A DNA stretch of 64,000 nt from Cristatella mucedo (lineage: Eukaryota > Bryozoa > Phylactolaemata > Cristatellidae): NCBI GenBank assembly GCA_009760855.2, contig WPIO01000070.1, positions 1,976,501-2,040,500 of the forward strand, given 5' to 3'. The notes under the pieces were generated by a model. That model saw only the letters and a list, made by a program, of their open reading frames with translations, ran no database searches and was not told the origin of the DNA. This document shows positions 10,618-21,254 of this stretch, piece after piece (position 1 is the stretch's first letter; each line of letters starts with the position of its first letter). The translations under genes and the position numbers were made by a program.

Positions 10618-11040
10618 TAGTAATAATAATCATGATGCACTTGATAAAGCGCCCTCAGAGAACTCAATCTCTTCCTAGGCGCTTTACATTTGCTGCAGAG
10701 GGAAACGCGATTGAATCGTGAGTAACATCGTGCTTGATAAACAACATGAACAACGTTGTTAGGGGTGACATGCACAGGGTCAGCATGCAAATGTGGTTAC
10801 TGGCAGCATGCACAGTGTCAGCAGGCATAAGCACGTGAAGGACGAATCAAAGGGATCCACTAAGTGCTGTCCTAAATAGGTGTGTATTCAAGTTCTTCTT
10901 AAATGTGGTCAAGTCAGGGGATGTTTTGAGCAAGACGGGAGGGAGTTCTAGGCTTTGGGACCATACGAGCTAAATGCAGGGTCTCCCAAGGATTTGAGGT
11001 TTGTCCGAGGTATTGGTAAACGCACTGTTCGGAAACTCAG
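10618..11040 (-). mobile_element. LINE 3'-end fragment
   Basis: AAT-like run, GATGCACTTGATAAAGCGCC, the GCATGC-rich 3' UTR with GGTCAGCATGCAAATGTGG, then the C-terminal coding end (GATGTTTTGAGCAAGACGGG). 5'-truncated near 11040. Confidence 0.88.
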
Positions 11041-11094
11041 TTATCAAATGAGCTTCAACAGCGGAGGCAAGTTTAGCAATCCACCAAAATCCAC

Positions 11095-11205
11095 CGCAAT
11101 AATAATAACAATAATGATACATTAGCCAGAGCCCTCAGAGAATTTTTTCTAGCCACTTTCCATTTGCTAAAAAGAAATTACGATCTAATGGTTAGTAGTA
11201 GAATT
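11095..11205 (-). mobile_element. LINE tail fragment (decayed)
   Basis: AATAATAACAATAATGATAC, then AGAGCCCTCAGAGAATTTTT and TTTGCTAAAAAGAAATTACG. A low-identity copy of the LINE terminus. Confidence 0.6.
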
Positions 11206-12127
11206 AACTTTAGTTTCCTTCAAATCTACCATATCAGCTGAGAATAGCTCCAAAAAGTTTAGAATACAAAGCTACGCTACATGCAAATTTACACAGAAAG
11301 TTTGCAAGATTCCGCTCACGTGGTCTCACGAAGTCCACTGAAATAAAATTGCAGTGGCCCCCACCAGTGCTGCAATCCACAGTGACCCACCGAAATCCTT
11401 TCCATTCCACAGTGAATCAAAAGCCATCTTATTCGAAAAGCTTCTTTTGCGATTTCATATGACAATACACTCTGCGAAAATTACACTTAACAAATTTTAC
11501 TTGAATTGGCTGGGCAGTTGTCTTCCAATGCATTGGAATTGACTGCAGTAGCCCGGGCCAATACGCCAATCCACTTCATTCCACCTAACCCACCGAAAAA
11601 AATGGAAATAGGTTTCGCAAAGCCTTTTATTGCATTTTTAAGTGCATCGTGTCTTCTGGGTGCATACCCACGTAAAATAAATAAAGTTCGCATCCTTACA
11701 ATCTGGCACTGCTCTGCAATATTCCGAAGTGACCTGGGAAAATAGAAAAATGCACTCTATTCCACTGCAAATCATCAGAAAATTGCCATCGTCAAACTCT
11801 AACTTACATTCCATATAAGATTAGACTCAGTTTAAAGTGCACCCACAAAATTTAGCTCCACTGTGCACATGAGTGGCAAGGCACCGCAATCGACTGCAAT
11901 GGCGGGTCCCATATTGAAAGCCACATCAGTCCACCAAAATCTACTGCTTTCTGCTGCAATCCACTCCTCAACGACTGAAACGCATAAACTAGTAGCTCTG
12001 ATTATGATTGCTCGCTTCTGTACTCTTTGGTTGTTGCATACTCCCGTTATTTCACTGTACCTCGACCATTCCCCACAATGTACTGCAATTGAACACAATA
12101 AAATAAATAAAATAAATAAAATAAATA

Positions 12128-12299
12128 AATCCTAGCTGATTAAACAGCCTCTTTTTATATAGCGACAGAAGAGCCTTTACTGCTATCACCACCGCTTGCA
12201 GTGGCGATAAAGAATCACCCAAAGCAGGAATCGAACCCACGACCTCAGGCACGAGGTCGTGAAAGCAACCGCCTTACCTAGTGTGCCATCACGGCTCAC
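12128..12299 (-). mobile_element. tRNA-derived SINE, family 1
   Basis: Minus strand. It has the 3' end AGCTGATTAAACAGCCTCTT, the body, B-box complement GGAATCGAACCCACGACC, and A-box end CCGCCTTACCTAGTGTGCC. It is preceded by a short (AAAT)n run that may be part of the tail or the target. Confidence 0.85.
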
Positions 12300-12907
12300 A
12301 ATAGCCAGGGCCAATATCGCAATGTACATAAATCTCATGCAAAATGCCCCGAAATGGTTTTTCTATGCTCTAATTTTGAATGCACATTAAAAAGCACACT
12401 AGTTAAAGTCAGCCACATCATTTTTACCATTTGCGCTCTTACAAATTATGGGCAATGCATGGCAATCCACGGCAATGGCTCGACTAGAAGCAGCAGTCTA
12501 CTACAATCCGTGGCATATTGACAACAAATAGGCACCTCAAAGTGCTAATTGTCATCGCATTTCACATGTTTTTGATCTAAAAGTGAACCCTTAGTACTTT
12601 CAAGCTGTTTTGCACGTTTAATGGTCCACAGTTTACGGTAATCGACAGCTATGGAAAGGGCCAATACCAAAATCCGTAGCAAATCGAAGAGACATTGGCT
12701 GCACAAAGCTCCAATTGTCATTTCGCGTATCGTCCCATTTCGTGCACATACTATTAATAAAATCTGCGCGTTCAATATCGGACAATGCATGGCGATAGAC
12801 CGCAACGGCGCGGTCAAATACGACAATCAATTATGATCCATTGCAAATCACGGGAAAGTGACTGAGCCAAGATCAAATTTTTCTTACGTATCACAAGGCA
12901 CTGTGCT

Positions 12908-13440
12908 CAATAATATAATAATAATAATAATAATATTGCACTTGATAAAGCGCCCTCAGAGAACTTAATCTCTTTCTAGGCGCTTTACATTTGCTGCAAA
13001 GTGATACGCAATAGAATAGTAAGTAAAATCATGCTTGAAAAACAAACAAAATGAATAACATGGTTAGGGGTCACATGCACTGGGTCAGCATGCAAATGTG
13101 GTCAGTGGCAGCATGCACAGTGTCAGCACGCATAAGCACACCGAGGACGAATCACAAGGACCCACTAAATGCTGTCCTAAATAGGTGTGTTTTTAAGTTT
13201 CTTTTAAATGTGGTCAGGTCAGGGGATGTTCTGATGCAGGTCGGGAGGGAGTTCCAGGCTGTGGGAGCATACGAGCTAAATGCACGGTCTCCAAAGGATT
13301 TAAGGTTTGTACGAGGTATTTCTAGACTGTTGGATTCCGAAAAGCGAGTGGTACGATGCTTTGCCTGATGGGGTAGTATATCTGAAAGATAGGCTGGAGC
13401 CATAGAATGAAGAGACCTAAAAGTGAGCGACAAAACCTGC
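12908..13440 (-). mobile_element. LINE 3'-end fragment
   Basis: (AAT)n tail, GCACTTGATAAAGCGCCCTC, full 3' UTR, and the C-terminal coding domain encoding RAFSSYAPTAWNSLPTC and YLSDILPHQAKHRTTRF. 5'-truncated at about 13438, where the degenerate repeat field resumes. Confidence 0.9.
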
Positions 13441-13589
13441 TCAAAGTGCAATCGCATCCTTTTAGCCAATCGCACACGTACAGTCGCGAGCAATCAATGC
13501 CAACAAACAGCGATGGCTTGGGCCAATACCCTAATTCACAGCAAACTGACGAGAAATCGGCAGAGCGAAGCCTCAATTGTCATTACCTT

Positions 13590-13680
13590 GCAGCAAATGT
13601 AAAGCACCTAGAAAGAGATTAAGTAAGTTCTCTGAGGGCGCTTTATCAAGTACATTATTATTATTATTATTATTATTACA
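13590..13680 (+). mobile_element. LINE tail fragment
   Basis: GCAGCAAATGTAAAGCACC, AGAAAGAGATTAAG, GGCGCTTTATCAAGTACA, then (ATT)n. This plus-strand terminus is only about 90 bases long and points opposite to the neighbouring copy. Confidence 0.85.
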
Positions 13681-13994
13681 CATACCGTACTGCTGCGTCT
13701 CACGTGAAAGGGCAGAATTTTCAGAATGCACTGCTGGTTAAGTATCAGCAAAGCACGGCAATCCACAGCAAAGGACGGCAATTCACAGCAAAGCACGGCA
13801 ATACACAGCGCAAAGCACGGCACAAAGCAGAGCAATAGTAAGGACCAATAGCAAAAATGCGTAGAAGATCGACAAGGTTGGCTGCAAGAAACTGCAACTC
13901 TCATTCCACGTAGCGTCTAACTGTTCACGCTCTTAGTTTTCACTCGTGTGTTCAATTACTGCATTGGCCACAATCATTGCTGTCGATTTGTTCA

Positions 13995-14228
13995 ATGCTA
14001 GCCTGATGGGGAATAACTGTGACCAGTAGGCCGGATTCAGATAGTGAATGACCCAAAAAGTGAGTGATGAACATTAAACTTGATGCACTGTCTGATTAAG
14101 AGCCTGTATGAGTCGGCGAGAAGAAGTGTGATGTGACGACTTATCTGATCGCGACAGACCAGGTTAGGAGCACAGTAGTTCACCAACTGAAAGCACTTGA
14201 TTGCACGCAGCAGGAGGCTAGCAAGCGA
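13995..14228 (-). mobile_element. LINE internal fragment (decayed)
   Basis: Matches the C-terminal coding region of other copies (GCTAGCCTGATGGGGAATAA, GTCGGCGAGAAGAAGTGTGA), but with a frame-destroying level of divergence and no 3' tail. Confidence 0.65.
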
Positions 14229-14691
14229 AATGCATGAAAGAGTTTCAATTTACAACTTTTTAAACAATTATAAAGAGGTATAACACATTCCAACTCTTGT
14301 AAAAGGCAGGCAGTTAAAGAGTGAAGCCTCTTTGCTATCAAATACGGATGGTCGAAGACATACAGTCTAACTTTTGGTAATTGCACTAAAGCACTTCGGT
14401 GCTGTAGTGCTAGACTCAGTATAAAGGTATGTTGAACCTTATACCAACTTGCCCCAGCATGAGTTCTCAGCGACATGTGCACAGCCTTACCAAACCCAGT
14501 CAGTAGCCTATGCAAATCGGTGCTGTCACCTACCCATGTGCTCTCGAATAAATGTTTGGCATCATTTTGTTTAAAATCGTAAATAACCTACAGCTTCTTA
14601 CAAGAAATTTCCCAAGTGCTTCTTACCACGGACACTAAGAGCTTTTAGAAGGTTTTGCTTCTGGCGGAGAAAGCTATCTTTTGATCAATAC

Positions 14692-15545
14692 TAATAATAA
14701 TAATACAATTGATAACGCATACTCAGAGAACTCAATCTCTTTCTAGGAACTTGACAATCGCTGCAATCTAAACGCGATCGAATGGTTAGTGGTAGCATGA
14801 TCGATGAACAAAAAGAACAACATGGTTAGGGGTGACATGCACAGGGTCAGCATGTAAGTATGGCTAGTGGCGGCATGCATTCTTAGCAAGCATAGGCACA
14901 TAAAATTCGACTGACAGGGTCCCACCAAATGCTGTCATAAATATATGCTTTTATCGTTTTTATTGAAGTGGACGAGTCAGGAGATGTCGTGACGCAGGTC
15001 GGAATGAGTTCCATGCTTTGGGAACAGACGCACTGCAGGCACGGTCTCCAAAAGATTTGAGATTTGAAAGAGGTGTGGGTATACAGTTAGATTCAGAAAA
15101 GCGAGTGGTACGATGCTTAGCCTGGTGGAGGAGTAGATCTGATAGGTAGGCTGAAGCCAAAAAATGAAAGGACCTAAAACTGAGTGGAAAAGCCTTGAAG
15201 TCATTGCTTGATTGGGAGCCAGTGCAAGTCGGCGAGAAGTGATGTGATGTGGCAACTGCGACGCTCACGACAGAAAAGACTAGCTGCTGAGTTTTGCACA
15301 AGCTATAAGCACCTGATTGCACTTGCCGGTAGGCAAGAAAGCAGTGAGTTACAGAAGTTGAGATGGGATGTCATAAATGCATAGACCAATTTAGATGCTG
15401 CAACCCTGTTTAAACAAGCCGAGTTTCAGCAATATTATGTAGCTGAAAGTAAGCAGACTTTAGTGTGAAGCTGATGTGGTCGGCTAAGGAAAGGTCATTT
15501 TGAAACATAACACATAGGTTTCATGCAGATTCAACCGGAATACAT
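14692..15545 (-). mobile_element. L2-clade LINE copy
   Basis: AATAATAATAATACAATTGA tail, 3' UTR (GTGACATGCACAGGGTCAGC), and then the C-terminal domain in two overlapping frames (about 14960-15322) containing AYLSDLLLHQAKHRTTRFSE. Frameshifts make it a pseudogene. It ends near the sequence encoding SARNLG. Confidence 0.85.
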
Positions 15546-16160
15546 TGCAAGTACTCACATGCGAAGGAGAATGCCATTTGCGATAGCCAAACACATGGTG
15601 CCTTTCGTTTGGCTTTACTGGTGCTTGTATTATCACTATGAAGCGTCGTCTTATCGAGATAGATGTGAGAGGGCCTCTTCAGCTTCCTCTTTGATTTATC
15701 CTAGCCGACACCGATCGTTTGAGCCAGTAATGGTGAAATAAATATTGTGGGCAGGAGCAGTTTGGGCGGTCAAGTGCTGCTGTCATGCATCACCTGTTCT
15801 TCCACTCACTGGTCATGAATGACACGTCAGACTGGAGCGCCAGGTCAAGTCCATACAAGCTGATGTGCAGCAACACGGCAACAGGCTACGGAATATACAG
15901 GACCGCAGCAGCAGCAGCAGCAGAGGAGGAGCCTACTTAGATGCCGGTGATGGCAACGAGGGATCACGTGCCGAACGGCAGCAAGTGTCGACCTCGGTCA
16001 AGAAGAGCAAGCGGCAAAGAGGCAGTGGCAATCGCCTCGTCTTACGAGGGACAAATAACTCAAGGTCTGCATCGGCTCCCTTTATATTCCACTGTAAGCC
16101 AATCTAGAACGCATTTACCTGCTTAGTTTTTCGAGTGAGCGATAGAAAACAACTCTCTCG
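15546..16160. other. unassigned stretch with CAG run
   Basis: Contains an open frame at 15865-16107 (80 codons) with a short (CAG)6 run at about 15905 that encodes serines in that frame, followed by a basic segment KKSKRQRGSG. No domain or clear splice sites. It could be an exon or chance. Nothing else recognised. Confidence 0.3.
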
Positions 16161-16169
16161 GCCGTGCTG

Positions 16170-16295
16170 TTTTGGTCTAGTGATTGATGTGCTTGACCCG
16201 ACCAAGGTCTGGCTGAGGTCTTGGGCTCCGGTACCGTGGTTTATGTGCAGCTCCTGAATAGCGATTAGGTTAACTTAGGTTATACACTATACGCA
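16170..16295 (+). mobile_element. tRNA-derived SINE, family 2 (decayed)
   Basis: TTTTGGTCTAGTGATTGATG (A-box-like), CCGACCAAGGTCTGGCTGAG, GGTCTTGGGCTCCGG (B-box-like), and a 3' part with CTGAATAGCGATTAGG matching the family-2 copy at 55478-55620. The (ATT)n end is missing. Confidence 0.6.
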
Positions 16296-16619
16296 GTAAT
16301 TAGACTTGATAAATATTTATATTGTAATTTCAACTCACTTGCTCTACATTGCCTCAGCAAGTTACCGTCGGAGATAGCTCCATACACGAGATTCATATGC
16401 CTTTATCTAAGGGGGCGTCCTTCTGAAAGGTAGCCAATGGCTTGAGAGGGCATGCCTACAGAGTAGTAGACCGCGCCTCCGAGAGCATTCTGGGTAAATG
16501 TAGCTGCATCTCTCGAAACCTTTCGAGGGTCCTTTCCGGCTGGTCGCTGTCGTTTTAAGAAGGTTGCCTCCGTGAAGGCTTGGCTAGAACATCGAAGGCG
16601 CAACTTCTGCGAGTCTACT

Positions 16620-17110
16620 TAGGATTCTGCAATTGAAGAGCATGGCGTTCTTGATGGCGTTCTTCCTCGTCGCGACCGTGCTTCCGACGAGCCGCTTCGT
16701 AAGAGGTACGCCGGCCGCCAGCTCTTGCGGCGCTGCTTTGCAACCTGCCAGCCGCCGCAGCCGCAGCTGCTCTGAATGTGGTCACATGTAGCTAATAGCT
16801 TTCGCCGGCGCGCGCGCTGGAGAACCGCGCGCCGGGGCGCGCCTAGCGCTATTTCGCCCCAGCGCCCGCCTGCCCGCTTTGCTCGTCCTAAGCGGCGTCT
16901 TGTCAAGCGACGATTCCGGTCGCACCCGACCGGTCCGAATTGGCCCGCGTGGGCTGCGCGAGCTCAATGGCCGGTCGATGGGGTTTGTTAATGGTGCGAG
17001 CGTGTCGAGTCTCGCGGCCGCTGAGATCAGTCTCCGCCCTATTGCTTGAGCGTCATTCTGCGCCGCCGTAGGGCAGCAGCGTAATTTCAGTTTCGCTCCA
17101 GTACGCCGCG
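16620..17110 (+). promoter_or_regulatory. CpG-rich 5' region of the Ig receptor gene
   Basis: This stretch is visibly richer in G, C and CpG (for example CGCGCGCTGGAGAACCGCGCG) than the AT-rich flanks and spans the putative first coding exon. That fits a promoter-proximal or first-intron CpG region. No TATA box or initiator could be assigned. Confidence 0.4.
16642..16698 (+). CDS. Ig receptor exon 1: signal peptide
   Basis: ATG in a good initiation context (A at -3, G at +4) opens MAFLMAFFLVATVLPTSRF, a hydrophobic core typical of a secretory signal peptide. The codon row ends at a GTAAGA donor (16699), phase 0, which fits the phase-0 acceptor of the exon at 17361. A second donor, GTACGC at 16706, would end the exon in phase 1 and could join straight to the Ig-1 exon at 19202. 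The exon assignment is my inference from signal-peptide character and matching phases; no transcript was available. Upstream UTR is not defined. Confidence 0.55.
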
Positions 17111-17360
17111 ATCTCTCAATCGCTTGCCGCTGTACGGTCGGGCGATATGGCTAATGCTGCCAGGTATGTGGCGTGTCTTAGCGTAGGCAGTAATGACGCA
17201 TGAATCGCCGTCTCACTCGTATGCTGGGTCCAAACTACACCCGAGTCATCACAATAAAATCTTTTTGACGTGTGTTTAAAGCCAAGAATAAATTGGCAAT
17301 ATTGATTTTGCAAAGCATCCCAGCTAGCTCAATATCTTTCTATGTATGCAATTTGAACAG

Positions 17361-17472
17361 ACTGGAGTGGAAGCATATCAACTGTTTTTTGACGATTGCG
17401 TATCTGAGTGCTGCTTATTCCTATCCCGCAATGAGAAATTCAGGCGGTTAGAACAAAGGTCGCTGGAAGCAG
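17361..17472 (+). CDS. Ig receptor exon 2: short linker, cysteine-containing
   Basis: The acceptor is TTTGAACAG after a mildly pyrimidine-rich stretch. Only phase 0 is open. The exon encodes about 37 residues beginning TGVEAYQLFFDDCVSECC and ending in a charged run (RLEQRSLEA). It ends at CAG|GTGGGT, phase 1, which fits the phase-1 acceptor of the Ig-1 exon. I recognise no domain; three closely spaced cysteines are notable. It could instead be part of a separate short transcript with the exon at 17870. Confidence 0.4.
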
Positions 17473-17869
17473 GTGGGTGCATACATGTCACCAAGTTTGG
17501 GGCACAGGGACTGAAAGCTTGTTCTGTTGATTAGAAACTCGAGGTTTTTTAAAGTCACGTCTCAAGCACGCAAGCACTGCTTTCTGACTAGAGGCAGAGG
17601 AGTTGGTGGCACGAGGCGAAGCCTGAGCCTGCATCAGAAAGATAAGGTAGTCAATGCGAATGACCTGGACTTAGTATCAGCAACAACAACTTGAGCTCGT
17701 TGTTTTTCTTGGTAACCAGCCTTCAAACCTTGAAGCTGATGCCGTGCTTGATAAGAAGCGAATGCTGATAGGAAAGATGTCGGGATGAGCAGTTATTATA
17801 TCAACCATATAAAAACGTAATCATCACGTTTTGCTGCATCTACAGTAATCCTAGTATACTGTCCTGCAG

Positions 17870-18110
17870 ACCTGAAATGAGAGAGGCAGTGCTATGGAAA
17901 TTGGGACCTGATGGTGCAAATGCTTTGACTCACTTGGCTGCTGCACCTTACATAAGCGTGACTAAATTATTTGCCAGTGCTGCCAAGATAAAGCTTGGCA
18001 GGTTTAAAGGTGAACCTAACGTGTTTATTGAGCTAAAAATTAGTTTTGGAATTGAACATGCAGTTGGCATTTATAAGCTCATCGACCTGGAGAATGCTAG
18101 CTGCAAGTAA
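17870..18110 (+). CDS. candidate alternative terminal exon
   Basis: The acceptor GTCCTGCAG is followed by 80 open codons (from PEMREAVLWKLG to LIDLENASCK), ending at TAA (18108-18110), with AATAAA at 18165-18170. Only phase 2 is open, which does not match the main donor at 17472 (phase 1) but would match an alternative GTGCAT donor four bases later. It could therefore end a short secreted isoform, or belong to a separate small gene. TGCAA|GTAAGC at the end could also act as a donor. No known domain. Confidence 0.4.
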
Positions 18111-18164
18111 GCTAATGTTTTTGCTGTATGACCTGTGTAGGAGTATAAAATATTCTTGCTCGTG

Positions 18165-18170
18165 AATAAA
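18165..18170 (+). terminator. AATAAA polyadenylation signal candidate
   Basis: AATAAA lies 54 bases after the stop codon at 18108-18110. Position and spacing fit a polyadenylation signal for the exon 17870-18110. Confidence 0.4.
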
Positions 18171-18518
18171 AGAGAGGTAAAAAAGCACGGACTGCAACAT
18201 GTCTTTTGTAGAGTAGGGATAGCTTGGATCGTCCTTAGCAAGATTTTGAGTATCAAGTGCATCAAATATTCAAGAATTGGTCCCACTAGAAACCTGTTAT
18301 GCCCAATCACTCGATGGCTCCCTGGATGACTGCAGACCGATGACAGAGAATTTGTATTGCCCCATCAAAATAAACTATTGCGATATCATGAAAGTTATTA
18401 CTTAGCAGATGATAGATGGGCTCAAAAAAGGCTGTGATTGGTGAAGTCAAACAGTGCCAAGAAAGGGAGGGGAAAAAGAGAGCGTGAGTGAGTTTGAGTA
18501 ATAGAGATAAAGAAACTG

Positions 18519-18520
18519 AG

Positions 18521-18568
<48 letters not shown>

Positions 18569-18602
18569 GGAGAGAAAGAGAGAGAGAAAGAGGGATGGAG
18601 AG
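18519..18602. repeat. (GA)n microsatellite
   Basis: About 80 bases of GA repeats with AAAGAG interruptions, followed directly by a (TG)n run. The long Ser-Leu/His-Thr minus-strand frame across this pair of repeats is an artefact. Confidence 0.95.
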
Positions 18603-18605
18603 CGT

Positions 18606-18648
18606 GTGAGTGTATGTGTGTGTGTTTGTAGGTGTGTGTTTGTGTATG

Positions 18649-18683
<35 letters not shown>

Positions 18684-18728
18684 AAGTGTGTGTAAGTGTG
18701 TGTGAGTGTGTGTGAGTGTGTGTGTATG
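18606..18728. repeat. (TG)n microsatellite
   Basis: About 120 bases of TG repeats with TA and AG interruptions, compound with the adjacent (GA)n. Confidence 0.95.
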
Positions 18729-18799
18729 TCATATTAAGTGTCATAAGTAAAGACAATTTTTATGTTCAATTTGCAGCAATGAAAATATATCCTGAATGT

Positions 18800-18937
18800 T
18801 AGATTTTCACATTATGATTCATAGTAACCAAATTAAAGTTAGAAAGTAGCAACAAAAATAATTTTATGGTTGGGATAGCCATAACATGAGGAACTGTATT
18901 AAAGAGTCGCAGCGTTAAGAACTTTAAGAAACACTGT
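18800..18937. mobile_element. 3' half of a SPIN-group hAT relic
   Basis: Contains GAAAGTAGCAACAAAAATAA, TTTTATGGTTGGGATAGCC, AACATGAGGAACTGTATTAA and a decayed end TTAAGAAACACTG. The right half matches the relic at 2024-2208. The extra internal part fits the subterminal region of a longer hAT family member. The left end is missing. Confidence 0.65.
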
Positions 18938-19201
18938 TCTACAACAAGACGTGCACGCAAAACTCGTGACCTAGAGGACCCTCTTTCTCAAAGTTCTGTA
19001 TTAGCAAGCAGTGACTTAAATTATGCTTAAGTTATACAGGCAGTTTGACGCTGACATTTCACCACAATAGAAACTGTCATCCTTAAGACAATCTCAAACC
19101 TGAGGTAAAGCGAGATTTTTTGAGCATCAAATGCACAAAGCTTGCTGAAAAGCTAAGCTTGCTTTTGTGCACAAGGCTGTGTACAATGTGGTCTTTTTTA
19201 G

Positions 19202-19483
19202 CTCAACCTGATAAACTAAAGTTCGAACCAGAAAACCTGATTTTTGACGAAGAAAGCCCGATTTCGGTGCGATGCTCTTACGGTAAACCGAACTTTCTGG
19301 ACTCTGTGAGCCTCAAGTTCCGTCGTGGCAAACAGACGCTCGATTTTTCTCTCGGTCCTGGAGCTGCTGTGATCAACATATCTAGGGCTTCTGCCGAGTG
19401 GCACAGTGTTGACGTAACTTGCCTTGTCACAAGAGACGATTCCCTTGACCAGATCGTTGCACGCCGAGTCCTTAAAGTAAATT
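19202..19483 (+). CDS. Ig receptor exon 3: Ig-like domain 1
   Basis: Acceptor TCTTTTTTAG, donor T|GTAAGT; phase 1 at both ends, 282 bases. The 94-residue product holds one Ig-like fold: PISVRCSYG supplies the B-strand cysteine and VDVTCLVT the F-strand cysteine, about 55 residues apart. The usual C-strand tryptophan is replaced (VSLKFRRG) and the DxGxYxC motif is lost (EWHSVDVTC), so it is a divergent domain. One N-glycosylation sequon, NIS. The last codon, split across the intron, becomes tyrosine and gives VLKVNY, a typical end of the Ig G strand. Confidence 0.75.
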
Positions 19484-19884
19484 GTAAGTATCCACGATTT
19501 GCTGTTAAAGGCAGCTAGAATCGTACTTAGTGCACTTGTTGATTCTGAAGTGTTCAAAGGTCATTTTGCTGTCTATTCATGCCTATTGTTTGTGAAATCC
19601 TCGATAAGTAGTCGTGATGTAAGGCAGCTTGCATTTATAAATTTGTTGTCGTTCTTTAGTGTGAAGTTCACGTCTTATAAGAATTAGGAAGCACACACAA
19701 ATTTCAACTGCTATTAAAATGGAGGCCTCTAAATTACAGCATACAATAGTCTGAAAAAATTTGAAAATACCAGGGAATGCAGGCAGCCTTGTAAGTAAGC
19801 TTCGATCGACGGCTATCTTTAAATTTTGTATAGGGATAGATTACAACTACGAATAGGGTGGAGATTTTCCAAGATTTTACAAGA

Positions 19885-20375
19885 ATAATAATAATAATAA
19901 TTCACTTGATAAAGCGCCCTCAGAGAACTTAATCTCTCTCTAGGCGCTTTACATTTGCTGTAAAGTGAAATGCAATTGAATGGTAAGTGAAATCATGCTT
20001 GAAAAAACAAACGAAATGAATAATATGGTTAGGGGTGACATGCACAGGGTCAGCATGCAAATGTGGTTAGTACCAGCATGCACAGTGTCAGCACGCATAA
20101 GCACATCAAGAACGAATCACAGGGACCCACTAAATGCTGTCCTAAATAGGTGTTTTTAGGTTCCTTTTAAATGTGGTCTGGTCAGGGGATGTTCTGACGC
20201 AGGTCGGGAGGGAGTTCCAGGCTTTGGGAGCATATGAACTAAATGCACGGTCTCCAAAGGATTTAAGGTTTGTATAAGGTATTTCTAGACTGTTGGATTC
20301 CGAAAAGCGGGTGGTACGATGCTTAGCCTGATGGGGTAGTATATCTGACAGATAGGCTGGAGCCATAGAATGAAG
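19885..20375 (-). mobile_element. LINE 3'-end fragment
   Basis: (AAT)n tail, TTCACTTGATAAAGCGCCC, 3' UTR with GCATGCAAATGTGG, and C-terminal coding end encoding SYAPKAWNSLPTCVRTSPD. 5'-truncated near 20375, inside the receptor intron. Confidence 0.9.
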
Positions 20376-20919
20376 ATACGCTTAGGCCAACGGGTTTCTA
20401 ATACTATTGAATAATACTATTCTAATACTATTGAAAGTCTAATAATACATGTCTGTTATTTTATACCACGAAGTTGATAGAAAGGCATATCTGGTAGACA
20501 TTTTATGCGATTCGAGGGCCAGTTTCAAGAAAATTGTGTTTTTGTAGCTTTGTCACAATATATCTGAACCTCGTATCAATCGTCAACCGATAAATTGATT
20601 GAATTATTAGCAATCGGAACCAATATTAATGAATATAAAATACCACTTCAGGTATTTACTTTTATTTTCACTAAGAAACCCACACCGATTGGTATTAACT
20701 AAAATTGTAATTCTTTTGCAATTTTCCTCAGCACTGTGAAATCTCTATCCAGTCAGTTGGTAGTATTTTAATGTATAGTAGGAAATTGTTAAACGTCTGA
20801 AGAAAACCATTTCTCTCTCCGCATGCCCTATTAATGTGGCCCAAAGTTAAGCTAAACCCTAAGCCCTAAACCTTAAACCTCTTACTAACCTCAAATCCGT
20901 GGCAGATAATGCCTTTATG
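20376..20919. other. intronic AT-rich stretch
   Basis: No gene seen. Holds a short CCCTAA-rich run at 20852-20880 (AAACCCTAAGCCCTAAACC) that looks like a degenerate telomere-type repeat but is too short to be sure. Confidence 0.4.
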
Positions 20920-21250
20920 CCCTCAAAGCCTGGTATTCACTCCCGATTGGCATCACGACGTACCCTGAATCAACTGCATTTAAAAGAAGCTAAAAATGCA
21001 CCCGTTAATCGCAGCATTTAGCTGTTCCATGTGATTCGTCGTTTATGTGCTTATTCGTGTTGACGCTGTGCATGCTGCCACTTACCACACTTGTGTGCTG
21101 ACCCTATACATGTCATTCTAACCATGTCATTCACGTTGTTCATCAAGCATTTTTTACTCACGATTCAATAGTGTTTCCCTTTGCAGCAAATGTAAAGTGC
21201 CTAAAGAGAGATTGAGTTATCTGAGGGCGCTTTATCAAGTGTATTATTAT
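20920..21250 (+). mobile_element. LINE 3'-end fragment
   Basis: Plus strand: a decayed C-terminal coding end (CACTCCCGATTGGCATCACG), 3' UTR (CTTATTCGTGTTGACGCTGT), then TTTGCAGCAAATGTAAAGTG and a GGCGCTTTATCAAGTGTATT tail. Confidence 0.8.
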
Positions 21251-21254
21251 GATG

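Larger units (their letters stand above)
11041..13930. repeat. degenerate GGCCAATA-type repeat field
   Basis: Between LINE fragments this interval repeats a loose unit of about 90 bases: G-GCCAATA, a CAAAATCC- or CAATCC-like segment, GCAAATCGA-GAG, TTGGCTGCA, AAGCTCCAATTGTCATT. Clear units are near 12295, 12480, 12655-12735, 13515-13590 and 13830-13915. Shorter derivatives such as CACGGCAATCCACAGCAAAG form a local tandem at 13750-13825. It resembles no LINE or SINE in the window. It may be a decayed satellite or a multi-copy MITE. Confidence 0.5.

Noticed and set aside
13750-13825. CRISPR-like array (CACGGCAATCCACAGCAAAG repeats)
   Set aside because: Eukaryotic context, irregular unit spacing, no spacers of constant length, and continuity with the degenerate repeat field.
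18307-18756. 149-codon minus-strand ORF rich in His-Thr and Ser-Leu
   Set aside because: Artefact of the adjacent (GA)n and (TG)n repeats.
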